Assembly (NCBI RefSeq): GCF_020564565.1
Contig: NZ_JAJCTD010000001.1
Coordinates: forward strand, 558,001 to 622,000
DNA: 64,000 nt
From: Rhodobacter sp. Har01
GTDB lineage: Bacteria; Pseudomonadota; Alphaproteobacteria; Rhodobacterales; Rhodobacteraceae
Direction of reading: 5' to 3'
The translations under genes were made by a program, and so were the position numbers. The notes under the pieces are model-generated. The model made no database searches and had not been told where the DNA came from. It saw only the letters and a list, made by a program, of their open reading frames with translations. This document shows positions 42,219 through 50,636 of this stretch, one piece after another (position 1 is the first letter of the stretch; every line of letters begins with the position of its first letter).

Positions 42219-44261
42219 TCAGATGTCCTTGACCAGCCGCAGCGCATCGTAGATCGCGGCATGGGTGTTGCGCGATTCCACCGCGTCGCCGATGCGGTAG
42301 AGGCGGAAGCCTTGCGGCCCCTTGCCCGCCGGTTGCGGGCGGCCATCGACCAGGGCGTCGTAATCCACCGCGCCCAGGTTTTCCGACCCGGGTTTAAGGT
42401 CGAAGTAGAGGCCGGCGTTCGGTTCGGTGCCGTGATTGACCACCACCTGGTCGAAATCCCGCACTTCTGACCAGTCGGTGCGGTAGTCGCTGCCGATGGT
42501 GGCGCGCAGGCGGTTGCCGTCGCGGGCCACGGACAAGAGCCGGTAGGTGACGGTAAAGGTGACGGATTTCCCTTGCAGGCTACGCATGTAGGGGACGATG
42601 TTCATGCCCATGATCTCGGGCGCGAAGCTGCGGTCGGGGGTGATCACCTCGACCGTGGCACCGGCTGCCGCCAGCACTTCGGCGGTCTGAAGCGCGGTAT
42701 GGTCGCCGGCATCGTCGAACAAGAGAACGTTGCTGCCGGGCTTGACGTCGCCCGACAGGATGTCCCAGGCGGTGACGGTCAGATCGGCGCCCGAGGTCAT
42801 TTCGGGGCGCTGCGGCAGGCCACCGGTGGCCACGATCACCACGTCGGGGGAAAGTGCCGTTACATCAGCGGCTTCGGCCCAGGTGTTGAAGTTGAGTCTC
42901 ACGCCCTTCGCCTGGCACTGGGCCAGCCGCCAGTCGATGATGCCGATCATCTCGGCCCGGCGCTTGCTTTGCGCGGTCAGGCGGATCTGGCCGCCGGGGC
43001 GGTCGGCCACCTCGAACACGGTCACGTCATGGCCGCGTTCGGCGGCGACGCGGGCGGCTTCCAGACCGGCCGGGCCGGCGCCGACGACGACCACCTTCTT
43101 CTTCACCGAAGCCGGCGGGATGTCGTGCGGCATGGTCTCTTCGCGCCCCGTGGCCGGGTTGTGGATGCACAGCGCCATGCCGCCCTGGTAGATGCGGTCA
43201 AGGCAGTAGGTGGCGCCGACGCAGGGGCGGATGTCATGCTCGCGGCCTTCGACGATCTTCCGCACCACCTGCGGGTCGGCCATGTGGGCGCGGGTCATGC
43301 CGACCATGTCGACCAGACCGGACGCCACCGCATGGCGGGCGGTGGCGACGTCGGGAATGCGGGCGGCGTGGAAGGTGGGCAGGCCGACCTCGGCCCTTAT
43401 GCGCCCCGCCAGGCCCAGGTGCGGGGCCGAGCGCATGCCCTGGATCGGGATCACGTCGGTCATCGCGGCATCGGTGTGGATGCGGCCCTTGATGATGTTG
43501 ACGAAGTCGACCAGCCCCGAGGCCTTGAACCGCCGCGCCATCTCGACGCCTTCCTCGACCGGCAGGCCGCCGGGCGCGTCTTCGTCCGCGACATAGCGCA
43601 TGCCCAGCAGGAAGCCGGGGCCGACCCGGTCGCGGCAGGCCTGCAGCACGTCGAAGGCAAAGCGCAGGCGGTTGTCCAGCGACGAGCCGTCATAGGGCCC
43701 GGGCGGCATGCCGTTGGTCAAGGGGCTGATGAACTGGTCCATCAGGTGGCCGTAGCATTCGAATTCCACCCCATCGAGGCCGGCGGCCTGCATCCGTTCG
43801 GCAGCATCGGCGTAGTCGGTGACGATGCGGGAAATGTCCCAGTCCTCCATCACCTTGGGAAAGGCGCGGTGGCTGGGTTCGCGGAACGGGCCGGGCGCGG
43901 GCACCGGCAGCCAGTCGCCCTTGTCCCAGCGGGTGCGGCGGCCAAGGTGGGAAAGCTGGATCATCACCGCGGCGCCGGCCTCGTGGCAGTCGTCGGCAAG
44001 GCTCTTCATCCACGGCACCACCTCGTCTTTCCAGACCAGCAGGTTGGAGAACACCGGCGGGCTGTCGCGGCTGACCGATGCCGAGCCGGCGGTCATCACC
44101 ATGGCCACGCCGGCCTTGGCGCGGGCGAGGTGATAGAGGCGGTAGCGGTCCTTGGGCATGCCGTCTTCGCCATAGGCCGGCTCATGGCTGGTGGTGATGA
44201 TCCGGTTGCGCAGGGTCAGGTGGGCCAGCTGGTAGGGTTGCAGCAGGGGGTCGTTCGACAT
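42219..44261 (-). CDS. FMN/FAD N-demethylase-like oxidoreductase (DgcA / N-methylproline demethylase type)
   Basis: 680 residues. An N-terminal Old-Yellow-Enzyme-type TIM barrel binding FMN (about residues 1-340) is joined by Fe-S cysteines to a C-terminal FAD/NAD-binding module (VVVVGAGPAGLEAARVAAER, about 385-405), as in trimethylamine dehydrogenase. The Fe-S motif reads C347-x2-A350-x2-C353-x11-C365: the second of the usual four cysteines is Ala, as I recall for DgcA-like dimethylglycine and N-methylproline (stachydrine) demethylases. The substrate is probably an N-methylated amino acid. Transcribed divergently from a TetR-type regulator over a TCGACA-x4-TGTCGA dyad. Confidence 0.8.
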   Translation of the reverse strand: MSNDPLLQPYQLAHLTLRNRIITTSHEPAYGEDGMPKDRYRLYHLARAKAGVAMVMTAGSASVSRDSPPVFSNLLVWKDEVVPWMKSLADDCHEAGAAVMIQLSHLGRRTRWDKGDWLPVPAPGPFREPSHRAFPKVMEDWDISRIVTDYADAAERMQAAGLDGVEFECYGHLMDQFISPLTNGMPPGPYDGSSLDNRLRFAFDVLQACRDRVGPGFLLGMRYVADEDAPGGLPVEEGVEMARRFKASGLVDFVNIIKGRIHTDAAMTDVIPIQGMRSAPHLGLAGRIRAEVGLPTFHAARIPDVATARHAVASGLVDMVGMTRAHMADPQVVRKIVEGREHDIRPCVGATYCLDRIYQGGMALCIHNPATGREETMPHDIPPASVKKKVVVVGAGPAGLEAARVAAERGHDVTVFEVADRPGGQIRLTAQSKRRAEMIGIIDWRLAQCQAKGVRLNFNTWAEAADVTALSPDVVIVATGGLPQRPEMTSGADLTVTAWDILSGDVKPGSNVLLFDDAGDHTALQTAEVLAAAGATVEVITPDRSFAPEIMGMNIVPYMRSLQGKSVTFTVTYRLLSVARDGNRLRATIGSDYRTDWSEVRDFDQVVVNHGTEPNAGLYFDLKPGSENLGAVDYDALVDGRPQPAGKGPQGFRLYRIGDAVESRNTHAAIYDALRLVKDI

Positions 44262-44339
44262 TGGCCGGGCTCCGGGTGGGGTATGCCAAGGGGGATGGCG
44301 GCATCGTCCGGCAGGGCGCGGCGGCGGTCAACAGAAATC

Positions 44340-44355
44340 TCGACAGGGGTGTCGA
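44340..44355. promoter_or_regulatory. Inverted-repeat operator between DgcA-like gene and tetR-type gene
   Basis: TCGACA-GGGG-TGTCGA, a perfect 6+6 dyad bordered by AAATC and TTTTC. It overlaps a TTGACC -35-like box for the minus-strand gene (about 44333-44328). A likely binding site for the divergently encoded TetR-type protein. Confidence 0.5.
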
Positions 44356-44408
44356 TTTTCCTGCGCCCCCGGTTGCGGGCCGGGGTGGGGCGGCCTATCG
44401 TCAGGGCC

Positions 44409-45065
44409 ATGATGGATACGGGCGTGGAACAGGCGGCGGAGCGGGGCTGGCGAGGGTCGGCCGAGTTGTGGCTGGAGGGCGCGCATGTGCTCTTGGTGGA
44501 AGGCGGGGTCGAGGCGGTCAAGATCGGCGCCCTGGCCGACCGGCTGGGCCTGTCGCGGACCAGTTTCTACTGGCATTTCGCCGACCGCGAGGCCTTGCTG
44601 GCGGCGCTGGTGCAGCGCTGGCGGGCCACCAACACCGCCGCCCTGGTGGCGCGGATCGAGGCCCCGGCGGCCACCGTCACCGAGGCCATCCTTGGCCTGT
44701 TCGACGCCTGGGTGGACCCTGGCCTGTTCGACAGCCGGGCCGAGTTCGCCATGCGCACCTGGGCGCTGACCGACCCTTCGGTGGCGCGCGCCCTTGCCGA
44801 GGAAGACGCCCACCGCATCGCCGCGCTGACCGCCTTGTTCCTGCGCCACGGCGTGCCGCCGGTGCAGGCCGATACCCGGGCGCGCACCGTCTATCTGACG
44901 CAGGTCGGCTATATCGCCCTGCGCTCGGACGAGGATTTCGAGACCCGGATGGCGCGCATTCCGGAATATGTGCTGGTGTTCACCGGGCTGGCGCCTTCCG
45001 CGGCCGAGGTTGCCGCCTTTCGGGCGCGGCATGCGGTCAGGTCAGCCGCGCCAGAAGATCGGTAA
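44409..45065 (+). CDS. TetR/AcrR family transcriptional regulator
   Basis: 218 residues. The HTH is in residues 15-65 (LWLEGAHVLLVEGGVEAVKI, GALADRLGLSRTSFYWHFAD). The remainder is a helical ligand domain. Two adjacent ATGs (44409 and 44412) are possible starts; neither has a strong ribosome site. Divergent from the DgcA-like demethylase gene, its probable target. The last 29 bp overlap the 3' end of the marR-type gene on the other strand. Confidence 0.85.
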   Translation: MMDTGVEQAAERGWRGSAELWLEGAHVLLVEGGVEAVKIGALADRLGLSRTSFYWHFADREALLAALVQRWRATNTAALVARIEAPAATVTEAILGLFDAWVDPGLFDSRAEFAMRTWALTDPSVARALAEEDAHRIAALTALFLRHGVPPVQADTRARTVYLTQVGYIALRSDEDFETRMARIPEYVLVFTGLAPSAAEVAAFRARHAVRSAAPEDR

Positions 45066-45453
45066 GCGTCTGCCGTTCCGCCTCGGTCAGCGGCGCAAGG
45101 GTGCTGTCGGAGACGCCCAGCGCGGTGTCGATGCGGGCGCGGAACAGCGCCTCGCCTTCGGCCGTGAGGGCCACGGTCAGGCGGCGGCGGTCGTCGGGGT
45201 CGGGCGCGGTGGCGACAAGGCCCTGGCGGGCCAACCGGTCGACCACGCCCTTGATGGTGGCCGCATCCATCGCGGTTTCGCGGCCCAGGTGGTTTTGCGA
45301 CTGCGGCCCCAGCTCGGACAGCCGCGCCAGCACGGCGAACTGGGTCGTCGTGACCTCGGGGATGGCCTGGGCGAAGATCGCCAGATGGCGTTGGGTCACC
45401 CGCCGCAGCAGGTAGCCGATCTGTTCATCCAGGGCATAGGGCCGCGTGCTCAT
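45037..45453 (-). CDS. MarR family transcriptional regulator, divergent from the catabolic island
   Basis: 138 residues. The winged helix covers VTTTQFAVLARLSELGPQSQ, AMDAATIKGVVDRLARQGLV and the wing DPDDRRRLTVALTAEG. The repressor usually responds to an aromatic or phenolic ligand. ATG at 45453 chosen; 45468 is possible. It diverges from the molybdenum-hydroxylase FAD subunit gene, and the 108-bp gap holds TGTT-x8-AACA (45528-45543) and TTGACA (45499-45504). It is the likely repressor of the island. Convergent 29-bp overlap with the tetR-type gene. Confidence 0.85.
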   Translation of the reverse strand: MSTRPYALDEQIGYLLRRVTQRHLAIFAQAIPEVTTTQFAVLARLSELGPQSQNHLGRETAMDAATIKGVVDRLARQGLVATAPDPDDRRRLTVALTAEGEALFRARIDTALGVSDSTLAPLTEAERQTLTDLLARLT

Positions 45454-45527
45454 TCTGGCTTTGGGCATAGCGCGCGGGCGGCGGGGCTGGCAAGGCTGTT
45501 GACAGGACGGCGGCGGATCGGGAAACC

Positions 45528-45543
45528 TGTTGGTGTGCGAACA
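45528..45543. promoter_or_regulatory. Possible MarR-type operator before the molybdenum hydroxylase genes
   Basis: TGTTGGTGTGCGAACA, an imperfect 16-bp dyad 18 bp upstream of the first gene and about 24 bp downstream of a TTGACA box. The size fits MarR-type sites. Confidence 0.3.
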
Positions 45544-45561
45544 ATCCTGCCCGAGGCGCCG

Positions 45562-46377
45562 ATGGACTATCTTCGCCCTGCAAGCCTGAGCGAGGTGTTT
45601 CCGGCGCTGGCCGCGGGCGCGCGGGTGCTGGCGGGCGGGACGGATGTCTATCCCGGGCAAGGGGCGCGGATTGCCGGGCCGGTGGTGGACCTGACGGCGC
45701 TGCCGGGGTTCCGCGGCATCACGCGCGATGCCGGGGGCCTGCGCATCGGCGCCTGCACGCGCTGGACCGATCTGGCCGAGGCCGCGCTGCCCCCCGCCTG
45801 TGCCGCCCTGCAACAGGCGGCGCGGCAGGTCGGCGGGCGGCAGATCCAGAACGCGGGGACGCTGGGCGGCAACCTGTGCAACGCCTCACCCGCGGCGGAC
45901 GGGGTGCCGCCGCTGTTGGCGCTGGAGGCCGAGGTCGAGCTGGTCTCGGTCACCGGCCCGCGCCGGGTGCCGTTGTCAGCGTTTCTCTTGGGCCCCCGCA
46001 AGGTGGACCTGCGGCCGGGTGAGGTGCTGGCGGCGGTCTGTGTGCCGCAGGCCGCGCTGGCCGGCGTATCAGCCTTCGAGAAACTGGGCGCGCGGGCCTA
46101 TCTGGTGATTTCCATCGCCATGGCGGCGGTGCGGCTTGAGGTGGCCGGTGGGGCCATCACCCGGGCTGCCGTTTCGGTTGGCGCCTGCGGGCCGGTTGCC
46201 TTGCGGCTGGCGCCGGTCGAGGCGGCCTTGGTCGGCCCGGTGCAGGGGGCCGTGGATCGCGCCCGCGCCGCCGATTTCTCGGCACTGTCGCCGATTGACG
46301 ATGTGCGCGCGACCGCCGCCTATCGCCGGTCGGCGGCTGTCGAACTGGTGGCCCGCGCCGTGGGGAGGTGCCTGTGA
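45562..46377 (+). CDS. Xanthine dehydrogenase-family FAD-binding subunit
   Basis: 271 residues. It is the medium FAD subunit of a molybdenum hydroxylase (CoxM/CutM/XdhB type). FAD motifs are ARVLAGGTDVYPGQG (about residues 18-32) and QIQNAGTLGGNLCNASPAAD (about 95-115). A C-terminal CO_deh_flav_C-like domain follows (AFEKLGARAYLVISIAMAAV). It passes electrons from the 2Fe-2S clusters of the partner subunit to FAD and on to NAD+ or another acceptor. The ATG follows GAGGCGCCG. GTGA overlap with the next gene. Confidence 0.88.
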   Translation: MDYLRPASLSEVFPALAAGARVLAGGTDVYPGQGARIAGPVVDLTALPGFRGITRDAGGLRIGACTRWTDLAEAALPPACAALQQAARQVGGRQIQNAGTLGGNLCNASPAADGVPPLLALEAEVELVSVTGPRRVPLSAFLLGPRKVDLRPGEVLAAVCVPQAALAGVSAFEKLGARAYLVISIAMAAVRLEVAGGAITRAAVSVGACGPVALRLAPVEAALVGPVQGAVDRARAADFSALSPIDDVRATAAYRRSAAVELVARAVGRCL

Positions 46378-49055
46378 TCCGCTTCCGCCTGAACGGCAAG
46401 GATGTCGGGGTCGATGCCCCGGGGGGCGAGCGGCTGTCCGAGGTCTTGCGCGAACGGCTGGGCGCGCGGGGCACCAAGGTCGGCTGCGATGCCGGCGACT
46501 GCGGGGCCTGCACGGTGCTGATGGACGGCCGGTCGGTCTGCGCCTGTCTGGTGCCGGTGGCCCAGGCCGACGGCGCCGAGATCGTGACGGTCGAGGGCGA
46601 GACGCCGGAACTGCTCCGCCTGAAGGACGCCTTCCTGCGCCATGGGGCGGCGCAATGCGGCATCTGCACGCCGGGCATGCTGATCGCCGGGGCGGAACTC
46701 TTGGTGCGCACCCCGCGGCCCAGCGAGGCCGAGGCGATGGAGGCCCTGGGCGGTGTGCTGTGCCGCTGCACCGGCTACCGCAAGATCCTGGCCGCGGTCT
46801 GCGATGCCACACCGGCAGGCGCGACCGAGGCCCCGCCGGCCGGGCAGGCGGTGGGCTGCGCCATTGCCCGGCTGGACGGTGCCGCCAAGGTGGCGGGCGA
46901 TGTCTTCGGCGCCGACTTCGCCCCCGAAGGCGCGCTGATCGTCAAGGCGGTGCGCTCGCCGCACGCCCATGCCGAATTTGGCTTCGGCGACCTGGCCGCC
47001 TGGGCCGCCCGCCCCGGCGTGGCCGGCGTCTTCACCGCCGCCGACATCCCCGGCCGCAACGCCTTTTCCGTCATCCCGCCCTTCGCCGACCAGCCCGCCA
47101 TCGCGGCCTCGCCCGCCCGCTTCCGCGGCGAATGCGTGGCGCTGGTGGCGTTCGAGCCGGGCGCGGAGGCCCGCCTCGACGGCTTCCCCGTCAGCTGGAC
47201 CGAAATTCCCCCGCTGCTGACTCCCGCCGAGGCGGAAGCGGACGGCGCACCCCTCCTGCACCCCGACCGCGCCGCGAACCTGCTGATCGAAGGCCGGGTG
47301 CAGAAGGGCGACGCCGGCGCGGCGCTGGCGGCATCGGCCCATGTTGTCGAAGGCCGCTTCACCACCCAATACGTCGAACACGCCTATATCGAGCCCGAGG
47401 CCGGCGTGGCCTGGATGGACGGCGATACCCTCGTCATCCGCGCCTGCACCCAGGCCCCGGGGATGGACCGCGAAGACACCGCGCTGATCCTGGGCCTGCC
47501 GCTGGAGCGGGTGCGGATCATCCCGTCCGCCGTGGGGGGCGGCTTCGGCTCCAAGCTGGATATCAGCCTGCAACCGCTGATCGGGCTCGTGGCGCTGAAG
47601 ACCGGCCGGCCGGCGCGGATGGTCTACAGCCGCGGCGAAAGCATGGCCTCGACGACCAAGCGCCACCCGGCCGAGATGACGGGCCGGATCGGCTGCGATG
47701 CGCAAGGGCGCATCACCGGCCTGGACTTCGAGGGCCGCTTCAACACCGGCGCCTATTCCAGCTGGGGCCCGACGGTGGCGAACCGGGTGCCCGTTCACGT
47801 CTCGGGCCCCTACCGCACCCCCCACATCACCGCCCGCGCCCGCGCCGTGCACACTCATGGTCCGGTCTCGGGCGCCTTCCGCGGCTTTGGCGTGCCGCAG
47901 GGGGCGCTGTGGCAGGAAACCCTGTACGACCGGCTGGCCGGACAGGCCGGCCTCGACCGGCTGGAGTTCCGCATCCTGAACGCCCTGCGCGATGGCGATG
48001 CCAGTGCCACGGGGCAGGTCCTGCAGGCCGTGGGCATCGGCCCCTGCCTTGAGGCGCTGCGTCCGCGCTGGCGCGAGGCCCTCGACTGGGCCGCGCAGGC
48101 CCCCGGTCGCGGCGTCGGCGTCGCCTCCTGCTGGTATGGCTGCGGCAACACCGCGCTGCCGAACCCCTCCACCATCCGCATCGGCCTCACAAGGGCCGGC
48201 GACATCGTCCTGCATCAGGGCGCCACCGATATCGGCCAGGGGTCCAACACGGTGATCGCCCAGATCGCCGCCGATGCCCTGGGCGTCCCGGTCCATGCCC
48301 TGCGCCTGCTGGGGGGCGATACCGCGATCACCCCGGATGCCGGCAAGACCAGCGCCAGCCGGCAGACCTATGTTTCCGGCAAGGCCGCGCAGAAGGCGGG
48401 CGGCTCCTTGCGCGCGGCGCTGCTGCGGCTGGCCAATGCGGGGCAGGGCGCGACGCTGACCCTTGCCCCCGGCAAGGTGACGGTCACCGAAGGCGCCACC
48501 CGGCGCGTGATCGACCTTGCCACCCTGCCGACCGACCCGCGCGGCTATGCCGTCTCGGCCGAGGAAACCTATGATCCGCCGACGACCAAGCTCGACGCCA
48601 ACGGCCAGGGCACGCCTTACGCCGTCTACGGCTACGGCGCGCAACTGGTGGAACTGTCGGTCGATCCTGCGCTTGGCACCGTGACGCTGCACCGCATCAC
48701 CGCCGCCCACGACGTCGGCCGCGCGATCAACCCGCAACTGGTGACCGGCCAGATCGAGGGCGGCATCGCCCAAGGCATCGGTCTTGCGCTGATGGAAGAC
48801 TACCTTTCGGGCCGGACCGAGAACCTGCACGACTACCTGATCCCCACCACCGGCGACGTGCCCCCGATCGACAGCCTGATCCTGGAGATCCCCGATCCCG
48901 AAGGCCCCTTCGGCGCCAAGGGTCTGGGCGAACACGTCCTGATCCCCACCGCCCCGGCGATCCTGAACGCGATCCGCCACGCCACCGGCGCCAGCCTCAC
49001 CCGCACCCCGGCGCTGCCGCACCGCATCCTCGCCGCGCTGGAGGGCCGGGAATGA
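46374..49055 (+). CDS. Molybdenum hydroxylase, fused 2Fe-2S and molybdopterin subunits (XDH/aldehyde oxidase type)
   Basis: 893 residues, a fusion of small and large subunits. The N-terminal plant-type cluster is C38-C43-C46-C58 and the second cluster is C95-C98...C130-C132 (AAQCGICTPGM, LCRCTGY). The Moco domain begins near residue 165 with AIARLDGAAKVAGDVFGADF. It includes VGGGFGSKLD for the cofactor and FGAKGLGE with the catalytic Glu near the C-terminus. It hydroxylates an N-heterocycle or aldehyde with water-derived oxygen. Start GTG at 46374, six bases after GGAGG. No XdhC-type maturation gene is in the window. Confidence 0.88.
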   Translation: MIRFRLNGKDVGVDAPGGERLSEVLRERLGARGTKVGCDAGDCGACTVLMDGRSVCACLVPVAQADGAEIVTVEGETPELLRLKDAFLRHGAAQCGICTPGMLIAGAELLVRTPRPSEAEAMEALGGVLCRCTGYRKILAAVCDATPAGATEAPPAGQAVGCAIARLDGAAKVAGDVFGADFAPEGALIVKAVRSPHAHAEFGFGDLAAWAARPGVAGVFTAADIPGRNAFSVIPPFADQPAIAASPARFRGECVALVAFEPGAEARLDGFPVSWTEIPPLLTPAEAEADGAPLLHPDRAANLLIEGRVQKGDAGAALAASAHVVEGRFTTQYVEHAYIEPEAGVAWMDGDTLVIRACTQAPGMDREDTALILGLPLERVRIIPSAVGGGFGSKLDISLQPLIGLVALKTGRPARMVYSRGESMASTTKRHPAEMTGRIGCDAQGRITGLDFEGRFNTGAYSSWGPTVANRVPVHVSGPYRTPHITARARAVHTHGPVSGAFRGFGVPQGALWQETLYDRLAGQAGLDRLEFRILNALRDGDASATGQVLQAVGIGPCLEALRPRWREALDWAAQAPGRGVGVASCWYGCGNTALPNPSTIRIGLTRAGDIVLHQGATDIGQGSNTVIAQIAADALGVPVHALRLLGGDTAITPDAGKTSASRQTYVSGKAAQKAGGSLRAALLRLANAGQGATLTLAPGKVTVTEGATRRVIDLATLPTDPRGYAVSAEETYDPPTTKLDANGQGTPYAVYGYGAQLVELSVDPALGTVTLHRITAAHDVGRAINPQLVTGQIEGGIAQGIGLALMEDYLSGRTENLHDYLIPTTGDVPPIDSLILEIPDPEGPFGAKGLGEHVLIPTAPAILNAIRHATGASLTRTPALPHRILAALEGRE

Positions 49056-49062
49056 CCGCCCC

Positions 49063-49114
49063 TTTCATCTGTCCTCAAATATCCCACGGGGGTCCGGGGG
49101 TGTGAAACCCCCGG
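49063..49114 (-). repeat. Intergenic repeat family A, copy 2
   Basis: Minus-strand reading: CCGGGGGTTTCACACCCCCGG stem region, then ACCCCCGTGGGATATTTGAG and GACAGATGAAA. It fills most of the 86-bp gap between the hydroxylase and the reductase-like gene and could attenuate read-through because of its stem. Confidence 0.75.
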
Positions 49115-49141
49115 CCTCCGGCCCCACCCGGAGCCGCGCCC

Positions 49142-50593
49142 ATGTCTGAAGCGCCCCTGCCTGAAGCGCCCGAAAAGATCCGCTGCGATGCCTGCCCGGT
49201 GATGTGCTACATTGCGCCCGGCCAGACCGGCGCCTGCGACCGCTACGCCAACGAGGCCGGCCGCATCACCCGCACCGATCCGGTGATCCTGCTCAGCCAC
49301 GCACTGGAAGGTGGCGCCCGCATCGTCCCCTTTGCCGTCCGCGACTGGGACGGCGCGCCGGTGCCGGCCGACAGCTTTGTCACCGGCATTGGCTCGGGCA
49401 CCACCTACCCGGACTACAAACCCGCGCCCTTCATCGTCTCCAGCCGGATCGACGGCGCCGACATGGTGACCGTGGTGACCGAGGCGATCTTTTCCTACTG
49501 CGGCGTCAAGGTGAAGATCGACACTGACCGCTTCCTTGGGCATGAGGGCGCCAAGGTGCGGGTGCAAGGCGAAGTCATCGGCCATGTCTGCACCGCCGAA
49601 TACGGGTCGCAGATGCTGTCGCTTGGTGGCGTGCACCACCTGACCGGCGGCTCCAAGGCCGAAGGCCGCATCACCTGCGACGCCCTTCTGCGGCTGTGCA
49701 ACGGCGAGGCGGTCGAGATGGTGGTCGACCACGGCTCCTCGGTCATCGTCCAGGCCGGCCAGCCGCCAATCGTCGACGGCGTGCCGGAGCGGCGGATGCG
49801 GGTCGGCTGCGGCTCGGCCACCATCGGCATGTTCGCGGTGCAATGGCAGGGCCTGGTCGACGAGGTGGTGGTGGTCGACGACCACATCACCGGCGTCGTC
49901 TCTGAGCATCAGGCCGGCAAGGTGCTGGGCTGGCCGCCCACCGGCATCCGCATCAAGGGCCACCGCAGCACGCCGGGGCGGTATTTCAAGGTCTCCGAGC
50001 CCGGGCTGGGCTGGGGCGGCACGAAGCTGACCGATCCGCTGGAAATCCTTGGCGAGTGGAACCCGAAGAAGGGCGCGCGGCCGGGGCTGACGCTGCTGAT
50101 GGTCTCGACCACCGGCGAGGAGTTCGCCTATTACGTGCTGGACGAGGCGTTGCAGCCGCAAAGGCGCGATCTGCCCGACGCCCTGCGGACATCGGTCGAA
50201 CTGATCGACGAGAACTGCGAGGCCTCGCTTTGCACGGTCCTCTTCATGGGCGGCGCGGGCGGCAGCCTGCGGGCCGGCGTGACGAGGAACCCGGTGCGGC
50301 TGACACGCTCGGTCCAGGGGCGGGTCACCCGGCTGACCAGCGGCGGGGCCGAGTGCTATGTCTGGCCGGGCGGCGGCATCACCTTCATGGTCGACGTGAC
50401 GCGGCTGCCGAAGGGCGCCTTCGGCTATGTGCCGACGCCGGCGCTGGTGGCGCCCCTGGAGTTCACCCTGGCCCGCGCCGATTACATCGCGATGGGCGGC
50501 CATGAGGACAGCATCCGCACGGTCGACCAGACCCTGGCCGAGGGCGGCGAGTATCCGACGGCGGCAAGTGTGCAGCCCTGGCCCCGGCGGTGA
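49142..50593 (+). CDS. 6-hydroxynicotinate reductase-like iron-sulfur protein
   Basis: 483 residues. It resembles 6-hydroxynicotinate reductase, which in anaerobic nicotinate fermentation reduces 6-hydroxynicotinate to the tetrahydro-6-oxo compound with reduced ferredoxin. N-terminal C15-x2-C18-x3-C22-x9-C32 (IRCDACPVMC) is a likely [4Fe-4S] site. The body has TGIGSGTTYPDYKPAPFIVS and AEYGSQMLSLGGVHHLTGG. It lies in an apparently aerobic genome beside a molybdenum hydroxylase and an ATP-dependent lactam hydrolase, so reduction of a hydroxylated ring is the working idea. Assignment rests on remembered family resemblance; substrate unproven. Confidence 0.7.
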   Translation: MSEAPLPEAPEKIRCDACPVMCYIAPGQTGACDRYANEAGRITRTDPVILLSHALEGGARIVPFAVRDWDGAPVPADSFVTGIGSGTTYPDYKPAPFIVSSRIDGADMVTVVTEAIFSYCGVKVKIDTDRFLGHEGAKVRVQGEVIGHVCTAEYGSQMLSLGGVHHLTGGSKAEGRITCDALLRLCNGEAVEMVVDHGSSVIVQAGQPPIVDGVPERRMRVGCGSATIGMFAVQWQGLVDEVVVVDDHITGVVSEHQAGKVLGWPPTGIRIKGHRSTPGRYFKVSEPGLGWGGTKLTDPLEILGEWNPKKGARPGLTLLMVSTTGEEFAYYVLDEALQPQRRDLPDALRTSVELIDENCEASLCTVLFMGGAGGSLRAGVTRNPVRLTRSVQGRVTRLTSGGAECYVWPGGGITFMVDVTRLPKGAFGYVPTPALVAPLEFTLARADYIAMGGHEDSIRTVDQTLAEGGEYPTAASVQPWPRR

Positions 50594-50601
50594 ACGCGAT
50601 G

Positions 50602-50631
50602 CCTCCGGCGGGAGTATTTGGCAAAGGGCAA
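50602..50631 (+). repeat. Intergenic repeat family B, copy 2
   Basis: Identical over 30 bp to 28273-28302 (CCTCCGGCGGGAGTATTTGG plus CAAAGGGCAA). It ends 5 bp before the UPF0280 start codon, so the repeat itself supplies the AAAGGG ribosome-binding sequence. Confidence 0.8.
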
Positions 50632-50636
50632 TTGGC

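Noticed and set aside
34745..44261. A single catabolic operon from the demethylase through the nitrilase, EamA and FadL-like genes
   Set aside because: Gaps of about 100 bp and a separate terminator after the FadL-like gene argue for several independent units.
46320..49022. A 900-codon minus-strand frame opposite the molybdenum hydroxylase
   Set aside because: The plus-strand protein has intact Fe-S and Moco motifs; the antisense translation has none.
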